DNA of 10,854 nt, taken from assembly GCA_021160785.1 (NCBI GenBank), contig JAGHBX010000307.1, positions 1 through 10,854 of the forward strand, read 5' to 3'. The position numbers were made by a program, and so were the translations under genes. Positions within the stretch are counted from its first letter, which is position 1. The number at the start of each line of letters is the position of its first letter. Below are positions 1 to 8,349 of the stretch, piece after piece. This DNA is from Planctomycetota bacterium (GTDB taxonomy: Bacteria > Planctomycetota > Phycisphaerae > Sedimentisphaerales > Anaerohalosphaeraceae). A model generated the notes under the pieces. That model saw nothing but the letters and a program-made list of their open reading frames with translations, made no database searches and was not told the DNA's origin.

Positions 1-1590
1 GTTATGGTAGTTTTAGGCTGTTGGGTCGGCTGGAGTCAGCGGAAAACTTCTCAGGGCAGCGGTTATTTTCTGGCCAGTCGTTCGCTGCTCTGGCCGGTAA
101 TCGGCTTATCGCTCTTTTCGACCAACATATCGACAATAGAACTGGTCAGCCTGGCCGAGGAAGGTTACAAAAGTGGCCTGGTGTACGGTAACCTTGAATG
201 GATGGCAGCGTTGAGTCTGGTGATTCTGGCGATATTTTTCGCGCCGTTTTACATCAGGAGCAAAGTTTCGACGCTGCCTGATTTCCTGCTCAAACGTTAC
301 AATAACCACTGTCGAGTATTCCAGGTAGTTATCGCCATATTTTCAGCCATTTTTATTCATACCGGTTTTGCCTTATTTGCCGGAGCCGCCGTGATGAAAG
401 GCCTGTTTGGTATGGATATTATGATAAGTATTACGATTATCTTAATATTAACAGGCTTGTACACCATCGTTGGCGGTCTGAAAGCAGTGGTGTTGACCGA
501 TTCCGTAGCGACGGTGGTTCTGATAACCGGTAGCGTAATTATGACCGCGGTGGGTTTCCATCACATCGGTGGCTGGGAAGGCCTCAAGGAAGCGGTTGAT
601 CCGGTCAAGCTTACCTTGCTGCGTTCGGCGGCGGTGGCCAAAGAAAGCGGTGCCGAGGGTATGTCCTGGTATGGAGTCTTGCTGGGCTATCCCATCATCG
701 GGATATGGTATTTCTGTACGGATCAGACCATCGTGCAGCGAGTGTTAGGCGCCAAGAACGTAAAGCACGCCCAGATGGGCCCTATCTTTGCCGGTTTCAT
801 TAAGATACTGCCGATTTTCATTTTTGTCCTGCCTGGTTTAATTTGTTTCGCCCTGGTCCGTCAGGGAGCCCTCGATGCTCTGCCACTTGCTGCCGATGGT
901 ACCGAGGACACCTCTCAGGTTTATGCTCATTTGGTTGCTAAAGTTCTGCCCGTTGGAGTAAAGGGTATTGTGGCAGCAGCCATGCTGGCCGCCTTGATGA
1001 GTACTTTATCCAGCGCCTTGAACTCTATCGCTACGGTCTTCTGTTATGACATTTACAAACCATTGAAGCCCCAGGTAACGGATCGTCAATTAGTCACGGT
1101 TGGCCGAGTCGTTACTCTGGTTGCTATGTTCGTGGCCATTTTGTGGGCTCCGCAGATAAGCAAATTCGGCAGTATCCTGGAGGGAAATACAACGATGATC
1201 TGTTATATCGCCCCCAGCATAACGGCGGTTTTCCTGGGCGGGGTGCTCTGGCGAGGCGCATCGGCCTGGGGGGCCTTTATCACCCTTTGTGCGGGAACGG
1301 CCCTGGGAGCGGTGATCTTCACACTGGATTTTTTCCTGGGTAAGTGGACCTATTCCTTCATGATGACCAGCTTTGTTATGTTTATCATTTGCGTAGGGGT
1401 CCTGGTTATCGCATCCAAAGTATTCCCCCACCGACACACGCCGGAGAGTGAAAAACTAGTATGGGGTAACCCCCTGGATGCCCTGCGTAGTCCGGGGTGG
1501 AAGGGGATCGGTAATTACAAGTTCTGGGCCGCGGCCCTGCTGGTCATTATGGCTGTGCTGTATATGGTTTTCGATCTGCACTGGATATAA
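1..1590 (+). CDS. SGLT-like sodium:solute symporter (SSS family), 5'-truncated
   Basis: Secondary transporter expected to import a sugar or similar small solute with Na+ across the cytoplasmic membrane. The frame is open from base 1, and the first visible residues look like the end of the first membrane helix, so the true start is probably upstream; the ATG at 4 is unlikely to be the start. Family hallmarks are visible: the YFLASRS segment followed by a TNIST stretch early in the protein, the TDQTIVQRVLGAKN segment (about nt 718-759), and the MSTLSSALNS helix with a following DIYK (about nt 997-1062). The last matches the helix that carries the serine Na+ ligands in vSGLT. About a dozen hydrophobic segments run to a final C-terminal helix. 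The stop lies 7 nt before the URO-D-like gene, so the two are probably co-transcribed. The substrate cannot be read from sequence; a sugar is inferred from the SGLT resemblance and the neighbouring glycan genes. Confidence 0.9.
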   Translation, partial: VMVVLGCWVGWSQRKTSQGSGYFLASRSLLWPVIGLSLFSTNISTIELVSLAEEGYKSGLVYGNLEWMAALSLVILAIFFAPFYIRSKVSTLPDFLLKRYNNHCRVFQVVIAIFSAIFIHTGFALFAGAAVMKGLFGMDIMISITIILILTGLYTIVGGLKAVVLTDSVATVVLITGSVIMTAVGFHHIGGWEGLKEAVDPVKLTLLRSAAVAKESGAEGMSWYGVLLGYPIIGIWYFCTDQTIVQRVLGAKNVKHAQMGPIFAGFIKILPIFIFVLPGLICFALVRQGALDALPLAADGTEDTSQVYAHLVAKVLPVGVKGIVAAAMLAALMSTLSSALNSIATVFCYDIYKPLKPQVTDRQLVTVGRVVTLVAMFVAILWAPQISKFGSILEGNTTMICYIAPSITAVFLGGVLWRGASAWGAFITLCAGTALGAVIFTLDFFLGKWTYSFMMTSFVMFIICVGVLVIASKVFPHRHTPESEKLVWGNPLDALRSPGWKGIGNYKFWAAALLVIMAVLYMVFDLHWI

Positions 1591-1597
1591 GAAAAGA

Positions 1598-2776
1598 ATG
1601 AATTCTATGAAGCGAACTGCGAATTGTTTGGCAAAACTGGAGAGAATGACAAAGGCCTTGCGTCATGAGGAGCCGGATCGGGTTCCCATTCGTGATGATT
1701 TTTGGGCCAAATTCATTGACAATTGGCGGGAGGTTTTTGGTCTGCCCGCCGATGCCGATATCTGCAAGTATTATGACTTCGACTATATGGTGACCCTGCC
1801 TAACAGTGATCCTAAGATCAGAAAATTTGAAATTATCAAGACCAATGATGAGGAAACTATTTTAAAGACCGGTTTCGGCGCCACCATTCACAAAAAAGTC
1901 GCTTACCAGATGCCCGCCTGGCTGGAGTTTGAGACCAATACTATTGACAAAATGAATGCCTTTGAGTTTGACGATCCCTGGGACGAGCGGCGCTATTTCA
2001 GCGGCGGTGACCATCAGATCGCGGGGATCGAAGAGGATTTCACCCATGATATCCCCGCCTGGATCGATACGGTCAAAGAACTTTATCCCGATTTTCCTTT
2101 ATATGGTAGTGTTTGTGAAGCCTACGAGATGCTCTGGCGGATCATCGGTTCGGATAACGCCCTCTTGTGGATCGGCCTGTATCCTGATGAGGTAGGCCGC
2201 TTCGCAGAGCGCCTCAACGAATTTTCCCTGGAATTACTCAAGGCCCAAATCAAAGCTGCTGACGGAATGCTGGATGGTGCCATTATCTGGGGTGATGTTG
2301 CCTATACTCGCGGGATGCTCTTTTCACCCGCCTACTGGCGTAAATACTTCAAACCCGGCGTTAAAGCCATGATCGATGTTTGTCACGAGAACAATATACC
2401 CTGCATCTATCACGGCTGCGGCGATGCCCGCGCCATCTTCCAAGATATTATCGAAATGGGCGCCGACGCCTACAACCCTCTGGAGGCCAAGACCGGTCTG
2501 GATGTGGTAGAACTGCGCCGCCAATACGGACACCAGATCGCCTTCAGCGGCAACATGGACGTCATCGCATGGGCCGACGCCGACATGGACGAACTGGAAA
2601 AAGTCGTTTTGACCAAACTCAATGCCGCCAAAGGCGGGGGCTGGATATTCCAATCCGACAACGCCGTACCCGATACCATCACGCCCGAACGTTACGACTA
2701 TGTTATCAAGCTGGTGCGCCAACATGGACGGTATCCGTTGAATCTGGGGGAGTATGACATTCCGGATTTGTGCTGA
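1598..2776 (+). CDS. Uroporphyrinogen decarboxylase (URO-D)/MtaA-superfamily protein
   Basis: A 392-residue predicted cytoplasmic protein of the URO-D-like TIM-barrel superfamily, which includes heme-pathway HemE and corrinoid-linked methyltransferases such as MtaA and CmuA. Visible signatures are the N-terminal RHEEPDRVPI (near residue 30), GDVAYTRGMLFSP, HGCGD at residues 272-276, and FSGNMDV after an NPLEAKTGLD segment. The HGCGD site lies where family members often place a catalytic or metal-binding His/Cys. No corrinoid-binding protein or heme gene is nearby, so HemE function is unlikely. Relatives of this type often sit beside transporters and sugar genes, but their reaction is mostly unknown. 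Start choice: ATG 1598, with ATG 1607 almost as good; both keep the LAKLERMTKALRH helix that precedes the signature, and neither has a strong Shine-Dalgarno. The stop is TGA. Family call is secure; function is not. Confidence 0.85.
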   Translation: MNSMKRTANCLAKLERMTKALRHEEPDRVPIRDDFWAKFIDNWREVFGLPADADICKYYDFDYMVTLPNSDPKIRKFEIIKTNDEETILKTGFGATIHKKVAYQMPAWLEFETNTIDKMNAFEFDDPWDERRYFSGGDHQIAGIEEDFTHDIPAWIDTVKELYPDFPLYGSVCEAYEMLWRIIGSDNALLWIGLYPDEVGRFAERLNEFSLELLKAQIKAADGMLDGAIIWGDVAYTRGMLFSPAYWRKYFKPGVKAMIDVCHENNIPCIYHGCGDARAIFQDIIEMGADAYNPLEAKTGLDVVELRRQYGHQIAFSGNMDVIAWADADMDELEKVVLTKLNAAKGGGWIFQSDNAVPDTITPERYDYVIKLVRQHGRYPLNLGEYDIPDLC

Positions 2777-2805
2777 AAAAGCTACATTCGTATCACTTAA
2801 TACTG

Positions 2806-2812
2806 AAAAGGG
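2806..2812 (+). promoter_or_regulatory. Ribosome binding site fixing the RhaT-fusion start
   Basis: AAAAGGG lies 7 nt before ATG 2820. It supports that start over the in-frame ATG at 2754, which overlaps the URO-D gene and would add 22 residues unlike any RhaT N-terminus. Confidence 0.6.
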
Positions 2813-2819
2813 TATAAAT

Positions 2820-5726
2820 ATGATAACATTTGGAATCTTAATCTTACTGGCCGCGGGCATATCGGACGGTTCTTTTTATCTCCCGACGAAGTACACAAAG
2901 AAATGGCAATGGGAACACACCTGGTTAATATTTTCTTTTTCCAGCATGATAGTAATCAACTGGCTTTATACATTCATTTTCATCCCTGATGTATTCGAGA
3001 TTTTTGCTGCCATCAGCACAACGCAACTGGTTATTTTGATAATCCTGGGTGCATTATGGGGAGTAGGTGCAATCCTGTTTGGCACTGCCAATCATCTTTT
3101 GGGTATGGCACTGGCATATCCGCTGGGCCTGGGAATGGTAGCCTGCTGCGGTACACTGGTGCCATTACTGATCTTCTATCCAGAAAAAATACTGACCATG
3201 ACTGGTCTGATAGTATTTGCGGGAATTGCCATTCTTGTTTTTGGCGTTATCGTCTCTTCCAGAGCGTTCAAGTGCAAGGAAGATGCAGCGGCAGAAACTG
3301 AAACCGGCAAACGATCCGTTCCTTTAGTGGTAGGACTGCTGGTTGCCATATTTGCCGGTGTCTTTTCCGCTTTTATCAACATCGGTTTCTCCTATGGCGA
3401 AGTAGTAAAAGTACAGGCAATGGAATTGGGCGTTAAAGAAATTTTCGCTGGTAATGCACTCTGGTCACTTTTCTTCACGGTAGCATTTGTGATCAACGCC
3501 ATCTACTGCCTGATCTTAATGGTCAAAAATAACACTTTGAAAGATTTTTGGAACCCTCATATCGTACGTAACTTAGGCATGGGCTCGGCAATGGGCGCAT
3601 TATTTATGACCGCCATCTATATCTACGGCATCGGGGCAACTTGTCTAGGCGAAGGCGGATCGGTACCTGGATGGATTATTTTCATGTCCGTGGACATAAC
3701 AACCGGCAATATCTGGGGATTGGTGACCGGCGAATGGCAAGCGGCTCCGAAACGCGCTCGCAGATTATTGACCGTCGGCACAATCATCATCTTAATTGCA
3801 GTCGCCATCGTTTCTGTAAGTGAAATGGTAAAGACCGAAACGGCAAGTGAAACACCACCGGCCGAAACATTGCGTCAAAGTGAAAGCGTCTCCAAATCGC
3901 TTAATCCTCAGGCGGCACCAAACAAATGGTATAATTCTCTCAAGCCAAAGGGCATAGATACTTCAGTTTTGGCTATCGCAGAAGGTGGCAAGAGTAATTA
4001 CAGCATCGTTTTAAGCGGGCAAGCGACCACTCAGGATAAAAAAGCTGCCCAGGAACTGCAATATTGGCTCGAGAAGATGACCACTGTCAAACTGCCTATA
4101 GTAACCGAAGGTTCCGCTCTGAAAGACAAATCCCAAATTATCAGCTTGGGATATACTCGCCAGTTACAAGATGCTAATTTATCTGCGGTGAAAGAAGATT
4201 TGGAAGATGAAGGTTACGGCATCGCAGTACAGGATAAGAAGCTGTTTCTTTGGGGTGGTAGAACGCGCGGGGTAATCAACGCGGTGTTTGCTCTGCTGGA
4301 AGAAGATCTCGGTTGTCGCTGGTACACCGACGAAGCCATAATGATTCCGAAGAATCCAACGCTTAAATTTACACCTGTCAGCAGAACATATATACCGGTT
4401 CTTAAGCTTAGGGATCCCTATTATTTTGTAGCTTTTAACGGAACGTGGTCTCTGCGCAACCGCACAAACGCTCCCGGGGCGAAGGTGCCCGAAGAATGGG
4501 GCGGCTATATGGAATATTGCAACGGCGATTCCACCGATCACTCCAGTATGTTCGTTCATACATTTCACGATTTGTTATCGCCGGATGAGTACTATGAAAA
4601 ACACCCGGAGTATTTTATGCTCGACGAAGATGGCAATCGCGATACCCATCAACTTTGCACGACACATCCGGAGGTTGTCAGAATCGTTATCGATTCGGTA
4701 AAACGCTATCTGAGAGCCAACCCTAACGCTCGTATCATCAGCGTATCGAAAATGGACGGCGGCGGGACTTGTTTGTGTTCCAAATGCCGGGCACTTGATG
4801 AAGCCGAGGGGACGCATATGGCATCGCTGCTGTACCTGGTTAACGGTGTCGCTGAGGCGATTGAGGAAGAATTTCCCCATGTAACGGTATCTACCCTGGC
4901 GTACCTGGAGACCGTCAAACCACCCAGGACCATTCGTCCTCGCAAAAATGTGGCGATCCGGTTGTGCAGTGACGATGTGGGCGCTTGGCTAAGGCCCTTT
5001 GAACCTTCTAGAGTCTGCCAGTTCGGTCAACTTGTAAAGGCCTGGTCGGCAGTTCATGATAGAATACACATATGGCACTATACGGTTAACTTCAGCCATT
5101 ACCTTGCCCCCATGCCCAACATGGAAAATATCGCCGAAGACATTGGTTTTCTCGTAGACAATCACGCCGAAGGCATAATGACTCAGGGTGCTTTTCAAAG
5201 TGTGGGTGAACGGGACTGGCTCCGTTCCTGGGTGTTCGCCAAACTCATGTGGGATCCTTACCTTGATCTTGATGAGCTTATGCATGACTTCATTTACGGC
5301 TATTTCGGGAAATCTGCTCCGGCCATTGCCGAATATAATGCCCTGCTCCGCAATCAGCTTGTCGTCAACAGGGACATTATGACAGTTCCTCATCTTGCCG
5401 GCCCTGATGAAAGCATCCGCTACCCCATGGACCACCCGTTTTTATCGAAAGAGTTTTTGGCGAAGGCAACGGAGCTTTACGACCGGGCCGAAAAACTCGC
5501 CGAAAACGAGAGAGTACTTAGGCGTGTCCAGCGGGACAGGCTACCAATTATGTATGTTAAGCTAGCCCGCGGGCCCGAATTCGTTGGTAATGAATATGGC
5601 AAGATACTGGAGCGTTTTGAGAAGATTGCGCGCCGAGAAGGTGTAACACGTTTAAGAGAAGGCAGCCCCGACCTCGATGAAAAACTAGAGGGCTGGAGAA
5701 ATCAGTGGGTAAGTTATCAAAAATAA
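2820..5726 (+). CDS. Fusion of RhaT-type sugar transporter with GH67N-like/DUF4838 domain
   Basis: One uninterrupted frame of 968 residues. Residues 1-334 form a complete RhaT-type (L-rhamnose/H+ symporter, DMT superfamily) membrane domain: GSFYLPTKYTKKWQWE near residues 17-32 is the family signature, and ten hydrophobic helices can be counted, the last at about 316-334 after a basic PKRARR. A Glu/Thr/Ser/Pro-rich linker covers about 335-378. Residues about 380-510 resemble the N-terminal domain of alpha-glucuronidases (LGCRWY at 497-502). From about 520 the sequence matches DUF4838, including the family's C-x-C-x2-C at 651-656 followed by an ALDEAEG segment, an IWHY motif at 751-754 and a helical C-terminus. 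RhaT proteins are normally about 340 residues and end after the tenth helix; DUF4838 proteins are normally separate and exported. Positive-inside charges put both termini outside. DUF4838 is probably a glycoside hydrolase-like module, but its activity is not proven. Rhamnose specificity is only a guess from homology. Confidence 0.85.
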   Translation: MITFGILILLAAGISDGSFYLPTKYTKKWQWEHTWLIFSFSSMIVINWLYTFIFIPDVFEIFAAISTTQLVILIILGALWGVGAILFGTANHLLGMALAYPLGLGMVACCGTLVPLLIFYPEKILTMTGLIVFAGIAILVFGVIVSSRAFKCKEDAAAETETGKRSVPLVVGLLVAIFAGVFSAFINIGFSYGEVVKVQAMELGVKEIFAGNALWSLFFTVAFVINAIYCLILMVKNNTLKDFWNPHIVRNLGMGSAMGALFMTAIYIYGIGATCLGEGGSVPGWIIFMSVDITTGNIWGLVTGEWQAAPKRARRLLTVGTIIILIAVAIVSVSEMVKTETASETPPAETLRQSESVSKSLNPQAAPNKWYNSLKPKGIDTSVLAIAEGGKSNYSIVLSGQATTQDKKAAQELQYWLEKMTTVKLPIVTEGSALKDKSQIISLGYTRQLQDANLSAVKEDLEDEGYGIAVQDKKLFLWGGRTRGVINAVFALLEEDLGCRWYTDEAIMIPKNPTLKFTPVSRTYIPVLKLRDPYYFVAFNGTWSLRNRTNAPGAKVPEEWGGYMEYCNGDSTDHSSMFVHTFHDLLSPDEYYEKHPEYFMLDEDGNRDTHQLCTTHPEVVRIVIDSVKRYLRANPNARIISVSKMDGGGTCLCSKCRALDEAEGTHMASLLYLVNGVAEAIEEEFPHVTVSTLAYLETVKPPRTIRPRKNVAIRLCSDDVGAWLRPFEPSRVCQFGQLVKAWSAVHDRIHIWHYTVNFSHYLAPMPNMENIAEDIGFLVDNHAEGIMTQGAFQSVGERDWLRSWVFAKLMWDPYLDLDELMHDFIYGYFGKSAPAIAEYNALLRNQLVVNRDIMTVPHLAGPDESIRYPMDHPFLSKEFLAKATELYDRAEKLAENERVLRRVQRDRLPIMYVKLARGPEFVGNEYGKILERFEKIARREGVTRLREGSPDLDEKLEGWRNQWVSYQK

Positions 5727-5786
5727 AATGTTAATATAGTTAGAATGCGAATCATTGTTTTACAGAAGGCTTAATGAGGCTGTTGT

Positions 5787-5792
5787 AAGGAG
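5787..5792 (+). promoter_or_regulatory. Strong ribosome binding site of the phosphoesterase gene
   Basis: AAGGAG lies 8 nt before ATG 5801. It favours this start over the in-frame ATG at 5816, which would begin directly at the twin-arginine motif and has no such site. Confidence 0.65.
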
Positions 5793-5800
5793 AAATTGTC

Positions 5801-6826
5801 ATGTCAGAAAAAGCTATGAACAGGCGAAATTTTCTGAAAAGAACCGGACAGGCAGTAATGACATTGCCGGTTTTTTTCGGGACTGGCGGCTGTCAGGATT
5901 CACCGGGTAAAAGCGACAAGCAAACGGTCCGGTTTGGCTTGTGTGCCGATGTTCACAAAGGTGTTATTCATGATGCCGAACTTCGGATGCAGACTTTTGT
6001 AGATCGAATGAATGCCGAGCAGGTTGATTTTGTTATGCAGTTGGGCGATTTTTGCAGTCCCTATTTTGATAACAAGCCCGAAACAGCTTCCGAAACTGCA
6101 AAATTCCTTGCAATATGGAACAGTTTTTCGGGGCCGAAGTATCATGTCTGCGGTAACCATGACATAGACGATGAATTTACATGGGAGCAGACAATGGCCT
6201 TTTGGGGACAGGAAAAACAATACTACAGTTTTGACCGGGGCGGATATCATTTTATAGTGCTTGATGGTAATGAAAAAAGCGAAAATCCCGCACCCGGTTA
6301 TCCCAGATACATTGGTAGCGCCCAAGCTAAATGGCTTCAAGATGATCTTGCAGCCACGAGGTTGCATACATTTGTATCCTCGCATCAAAGTCTGGAAAAT
6401 GCTGAAGGTGTGGAAAACCGGGAGCAAATACGTGCTATCCTGGAGCGGTCAAATCAGCGATCGGACTCGGCGAAGGTAGTGGCATGTTTCAGCGGCCACC
6501 ATCACATAGATTATCACATCGTTATCAACGGGATCAATTATATACAGATCAATAGTATGAGTTATCAATGGCTTGGCGGAGATTACATCCACGCCCGGTT
6601 CAGCCCCGAAGTAGAAGCAAAGAATCCGTGGGTTCGCTATACCGCTCCCTATAAGGATCCTCTTTATGCGATAGTTACGCTTGAACGGCAGGGCGTGATG
6701 AAGATCGAAGGTGTTAAAAGCGAGTATATCCCACCAACACCGCGCGAGCTTGGAAAGCCGGAAGAACCGGAAGGAAACAAAGGCTCGGCGGTTATTTCTG
6801 ATCGTCTGCTGAAATTCAAAGTTTGA
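5801..6826 (+). CDS. Tat-exported calcineurin-like metallophosphoesterase
   Basis: A 341-residue protein predicted to hydrolyse phosphate mono- or diesters with a two-metal centre. The full motif set is visible: D50-x-H52, GDF at 82-84, GNHD at 118-121, H195 in SSHQ, and GHHH at 232-235, so the active site looks intact. The N-terminus carries a twin-arginine signal (RRNFLK at residues 8-13) followed by a hydrophobic stretch and a Cys at 31 in a GTGGC context. That context is a weak lipobox, so a Tat-exported lipoprotein is possible but uncertain. Export already folded and metal-loaded fits the Tat route. It lies 74 nt after the RhaT fusion and 59 nt before the beta-propeller gene. Its substrate is unknown; in a glycan locus it might act on phosphorylated sugars or a phosphodiester decoration, which is inference only. 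The last 60 or so residues, rich in Pro/Glu/Lys, lie beyond the catalytic core. Confidence 0.88.
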   Translation: MSEKAMNRRNFLKRTGQAVMTLPVFFGTGGCQDSPGKSDKQTVRFGLCADVHKGVIHDAELRMQTFVDRMNAEQVDFVMQLGDFCSPYFDNKPETASETAKFLAIWNSFSGPKYHVCGNHDIDDEFTWEQTMAFWGQEKQYYSFDRGGYHFIVLDGNEKSENPAPGYPRYIGSAQAKWLQDDLAATRLHTFVSSHQSLENAEGVENREQIRAILERSNQRSDSAKVVACFSGHHHIDYHIVINGINYIQINSMSYQWLGGDYIHARFSPEVEAKNPWVRYTAPYKDPLYAIVTLERQGVMKIEGVKSEYIPPTPRELGKPEEPEGNKGSAVISDRLLKFKV

Positions 6827-6853
6827 CGAGCGTAGTTTAAAGTATGATAAAAT
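6823..6853 (+). promoter_or_regulatory. Weak candidate promoter before the beta-propeller gene
   Basis: TTGACG (6823-6828) overlaps the phosphoesterase stop. An AT-rich TATGATAAAAT follows, giving TAAAAT at 6848-6853 with a 19-nt spacer or TATGAT at 6843-6848 with 14 nt. Neither spacing is ideal. It could provide a secondary start for the last two genes, or be chance in an AT-rich gap. Confidence 0.2.
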
Positions 6854-6885
6854 GACAATAAGAATTTTAGTTTAAGGAGAACGAA

Positions 6886-8310
6886 ATGACTGAGCAAAGA
6901 AAACAGATCTTCATGTATGTGTTGGCATTAATGGTTGTGTTAAGCGCAGTCGCTTCTGCCAGGGATGCTGACAAGGAAATACTGACGGCTAATCAGATGG
7001 CCAGATCAATCGAAAGAGCAACTCTGCAATTTACGCAGATACCCGGCCCTAATCCGATACTGACTCCGAGCGAAAGCGGCTGGGATTCGGGAGTAATAGA
7101 AGCTGCTGATATTATCAAGGACCATGACAAATACTATTTTTACTATCACGGCACCGGCGGAGGCGGCAACTACCAATTAGGTGTTGCTGTTGCTGACCAT
7201 CCGTTAGGCCCGTGGTGAAAATATGAAAAGAATCCTATTCTTAAAATAGGGGCAAAAGATAGCTGGGAACCGCTTCATGTGGCTTGTGCATTTGTCTTAA
7301 AGGAAGGGCCTGACAAATATTATATATGGTATTCGGGTATGAAAAAAGGCGGAGAGAACGATGAAGGGATTTGGGGTATCGGTCTTGCCACTGCTTCCAG
7401 CCCCCTGGGGCCTTGGAAAAAATATGAAAATAATCCGATTATGGAACATTTCGGCTATGTTGGCGGTGTGGTTAAACACAAGGGACAGTATTACCTATAC
7501 ACCGCTCATCCGATCGGTTCGACCGGTGTAGATTATTCGCCCATGTCGTTGGCAATTGCCGATAAACCCGAAGGCCCTTATGTCGAGTATGAAAACAATC
7601 CCATCTTGAAACCCGATGCATGGGGTAGCTGGGATGACGGCGGTTTCTCCGAAGCCGAAGTTTACTACCACGACGGTATCTTTCACATGTTCTATGGAGG
7701 TACAAAGCTCCACCCCACAAGAATTTTATCCCGGGAGAGCATTGGCTATGCCTACAGCTTTGACGGGATCAATTTCACTAAATATGCCAACAATCCCGTA
7801 GCTATTTGTGAAATGCAGCCGACAGGGGCGGCATTTTCCGAAGTGCACGCTTACCAGGAAGGCCCGCTTATCTACCTGTTCCACACGCTCCGGTACAATA
7901 AAAGACAAGGCCACGAGGACCTCGGCGTTCAGGTCTTAGCTACCCAAAGGCCCTTTAAGGTAAGAATGCCAATACTGATCACAGATTCGATCAAAGCAAA
8001 CCAGACAACTTCGCTTGATGACTGCAAACCCCTGTGCCTTGACAATATCACCAACATGACTTTAACCGTTGAATGTAAATACGGCAAAAAATCCCGTCCC
8101 GTGCAGGTTCATGTCAAAAGCAGTTATGACGGCATCAAATATGACACTATCGACAAGGATACTTTGGTGATACCAAGTATGCCTGACCAGAAGGTGCAGC
8201 AGACGTTTGAAGTAAAACCCAATGTAAAATATATCAAGGTTCAGGTAGAAAACACCGGCAAAACTGACGCGCTCAAAGATGTCAGCGTCTATGCTACTCT
8301 GGGGGGATGA
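6886..8310 (+). pseudogene. Secreted GH43/GH117-like beta-propeller glycosidase with in-frame TGA at codon 111
   Basis: A 475-codon frame, read in one phase from ATG 6886 (AAGGAG 6 nt upstream) to TGA 8308, broken only by TGA at 7216-7218. The N-terminus is a Sec signal peptide (hydrophobic core, then VASA before RDADKE). The body shows beta-propeller blade repeats: GPW-stop-KYEKNPI, GPWKKYENNPI and GPYVEYENNPI, each preceded by a strand such as YYFYYHG or YYIWYSG. Acidic candidates for the GH43-type active site include GWDSGVIEAAD, SWDDGGFSEAE and the EGP in HAYQEGP. The C-terminal 85 or so residues look like a separate beta-sandwich, possibly carbohydrate-binding. The codon after the stop continues the repeat perfectly, so only one base need differ from a working gene. 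As written, translation gives a 110-residue exported fragment; a GTG at 7279 could start the rest but has no clear Shine-Dalgarno and no signal peptide. Alternatives are readthrough or a base-call error. Exact GH family is uncertain. Confidence 0.75.
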
Positions 8311-8337
8311 ATGGAGAAGATTCCGAGAAAGCAAATG

Positions 8338-8343
8338 AAAGGA
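8338..8343 (+). promoter_or_regulatory. Ribosome binding site of the sulfatase gene
   Basis: AAAGGA lies 6 nt before ATG 8350 and supports that start, which places the twin-arginine motif at residues 7-8. Confidence 0.55.
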
Positions 8344-8349
8344 TGATTA

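Noticed and set aside
2754..2819. Longer start for the RhaT fusion at ATG 2754, overlapping the URO-D gene
   Set aside because: The extra 22 residues are polar and unlike RhaT N-termini, and AAAAGGG is well placed only for ATG 2820.
2324..2860. 178-codon open frame on the minus strand
   Set aside because: It lies opposite the well-conserved URO-D C-terminus and has no recognisable motif; it is a by-product of the codon use of the real gene.
5727..5800. Possible terminator or promoter between the fusion gene and the phosphoesterase
   Set aside because: No GC-rich hairpin with a T-tract and no well-spaced -35/-10 pair could be found in these 74 nt.
5900..6427. 175-codon open frame on the minus strand
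   Set aside because: It is antisense to the phosphoesterase core with its conserved motifs, and its translation resembles no protein family.
7216..7250. TGA followed by a small hairpin (CCTATT / AATAGG at 7234-7250), as if a selenocysteine site
   Set aside because: The loop (CTTAA) lacks the usual bacterial SECIS features, the residue position is a variable one in the blade repeat (Lys or Val in other blades), and no selenoprotein function is known for such glycosidases.
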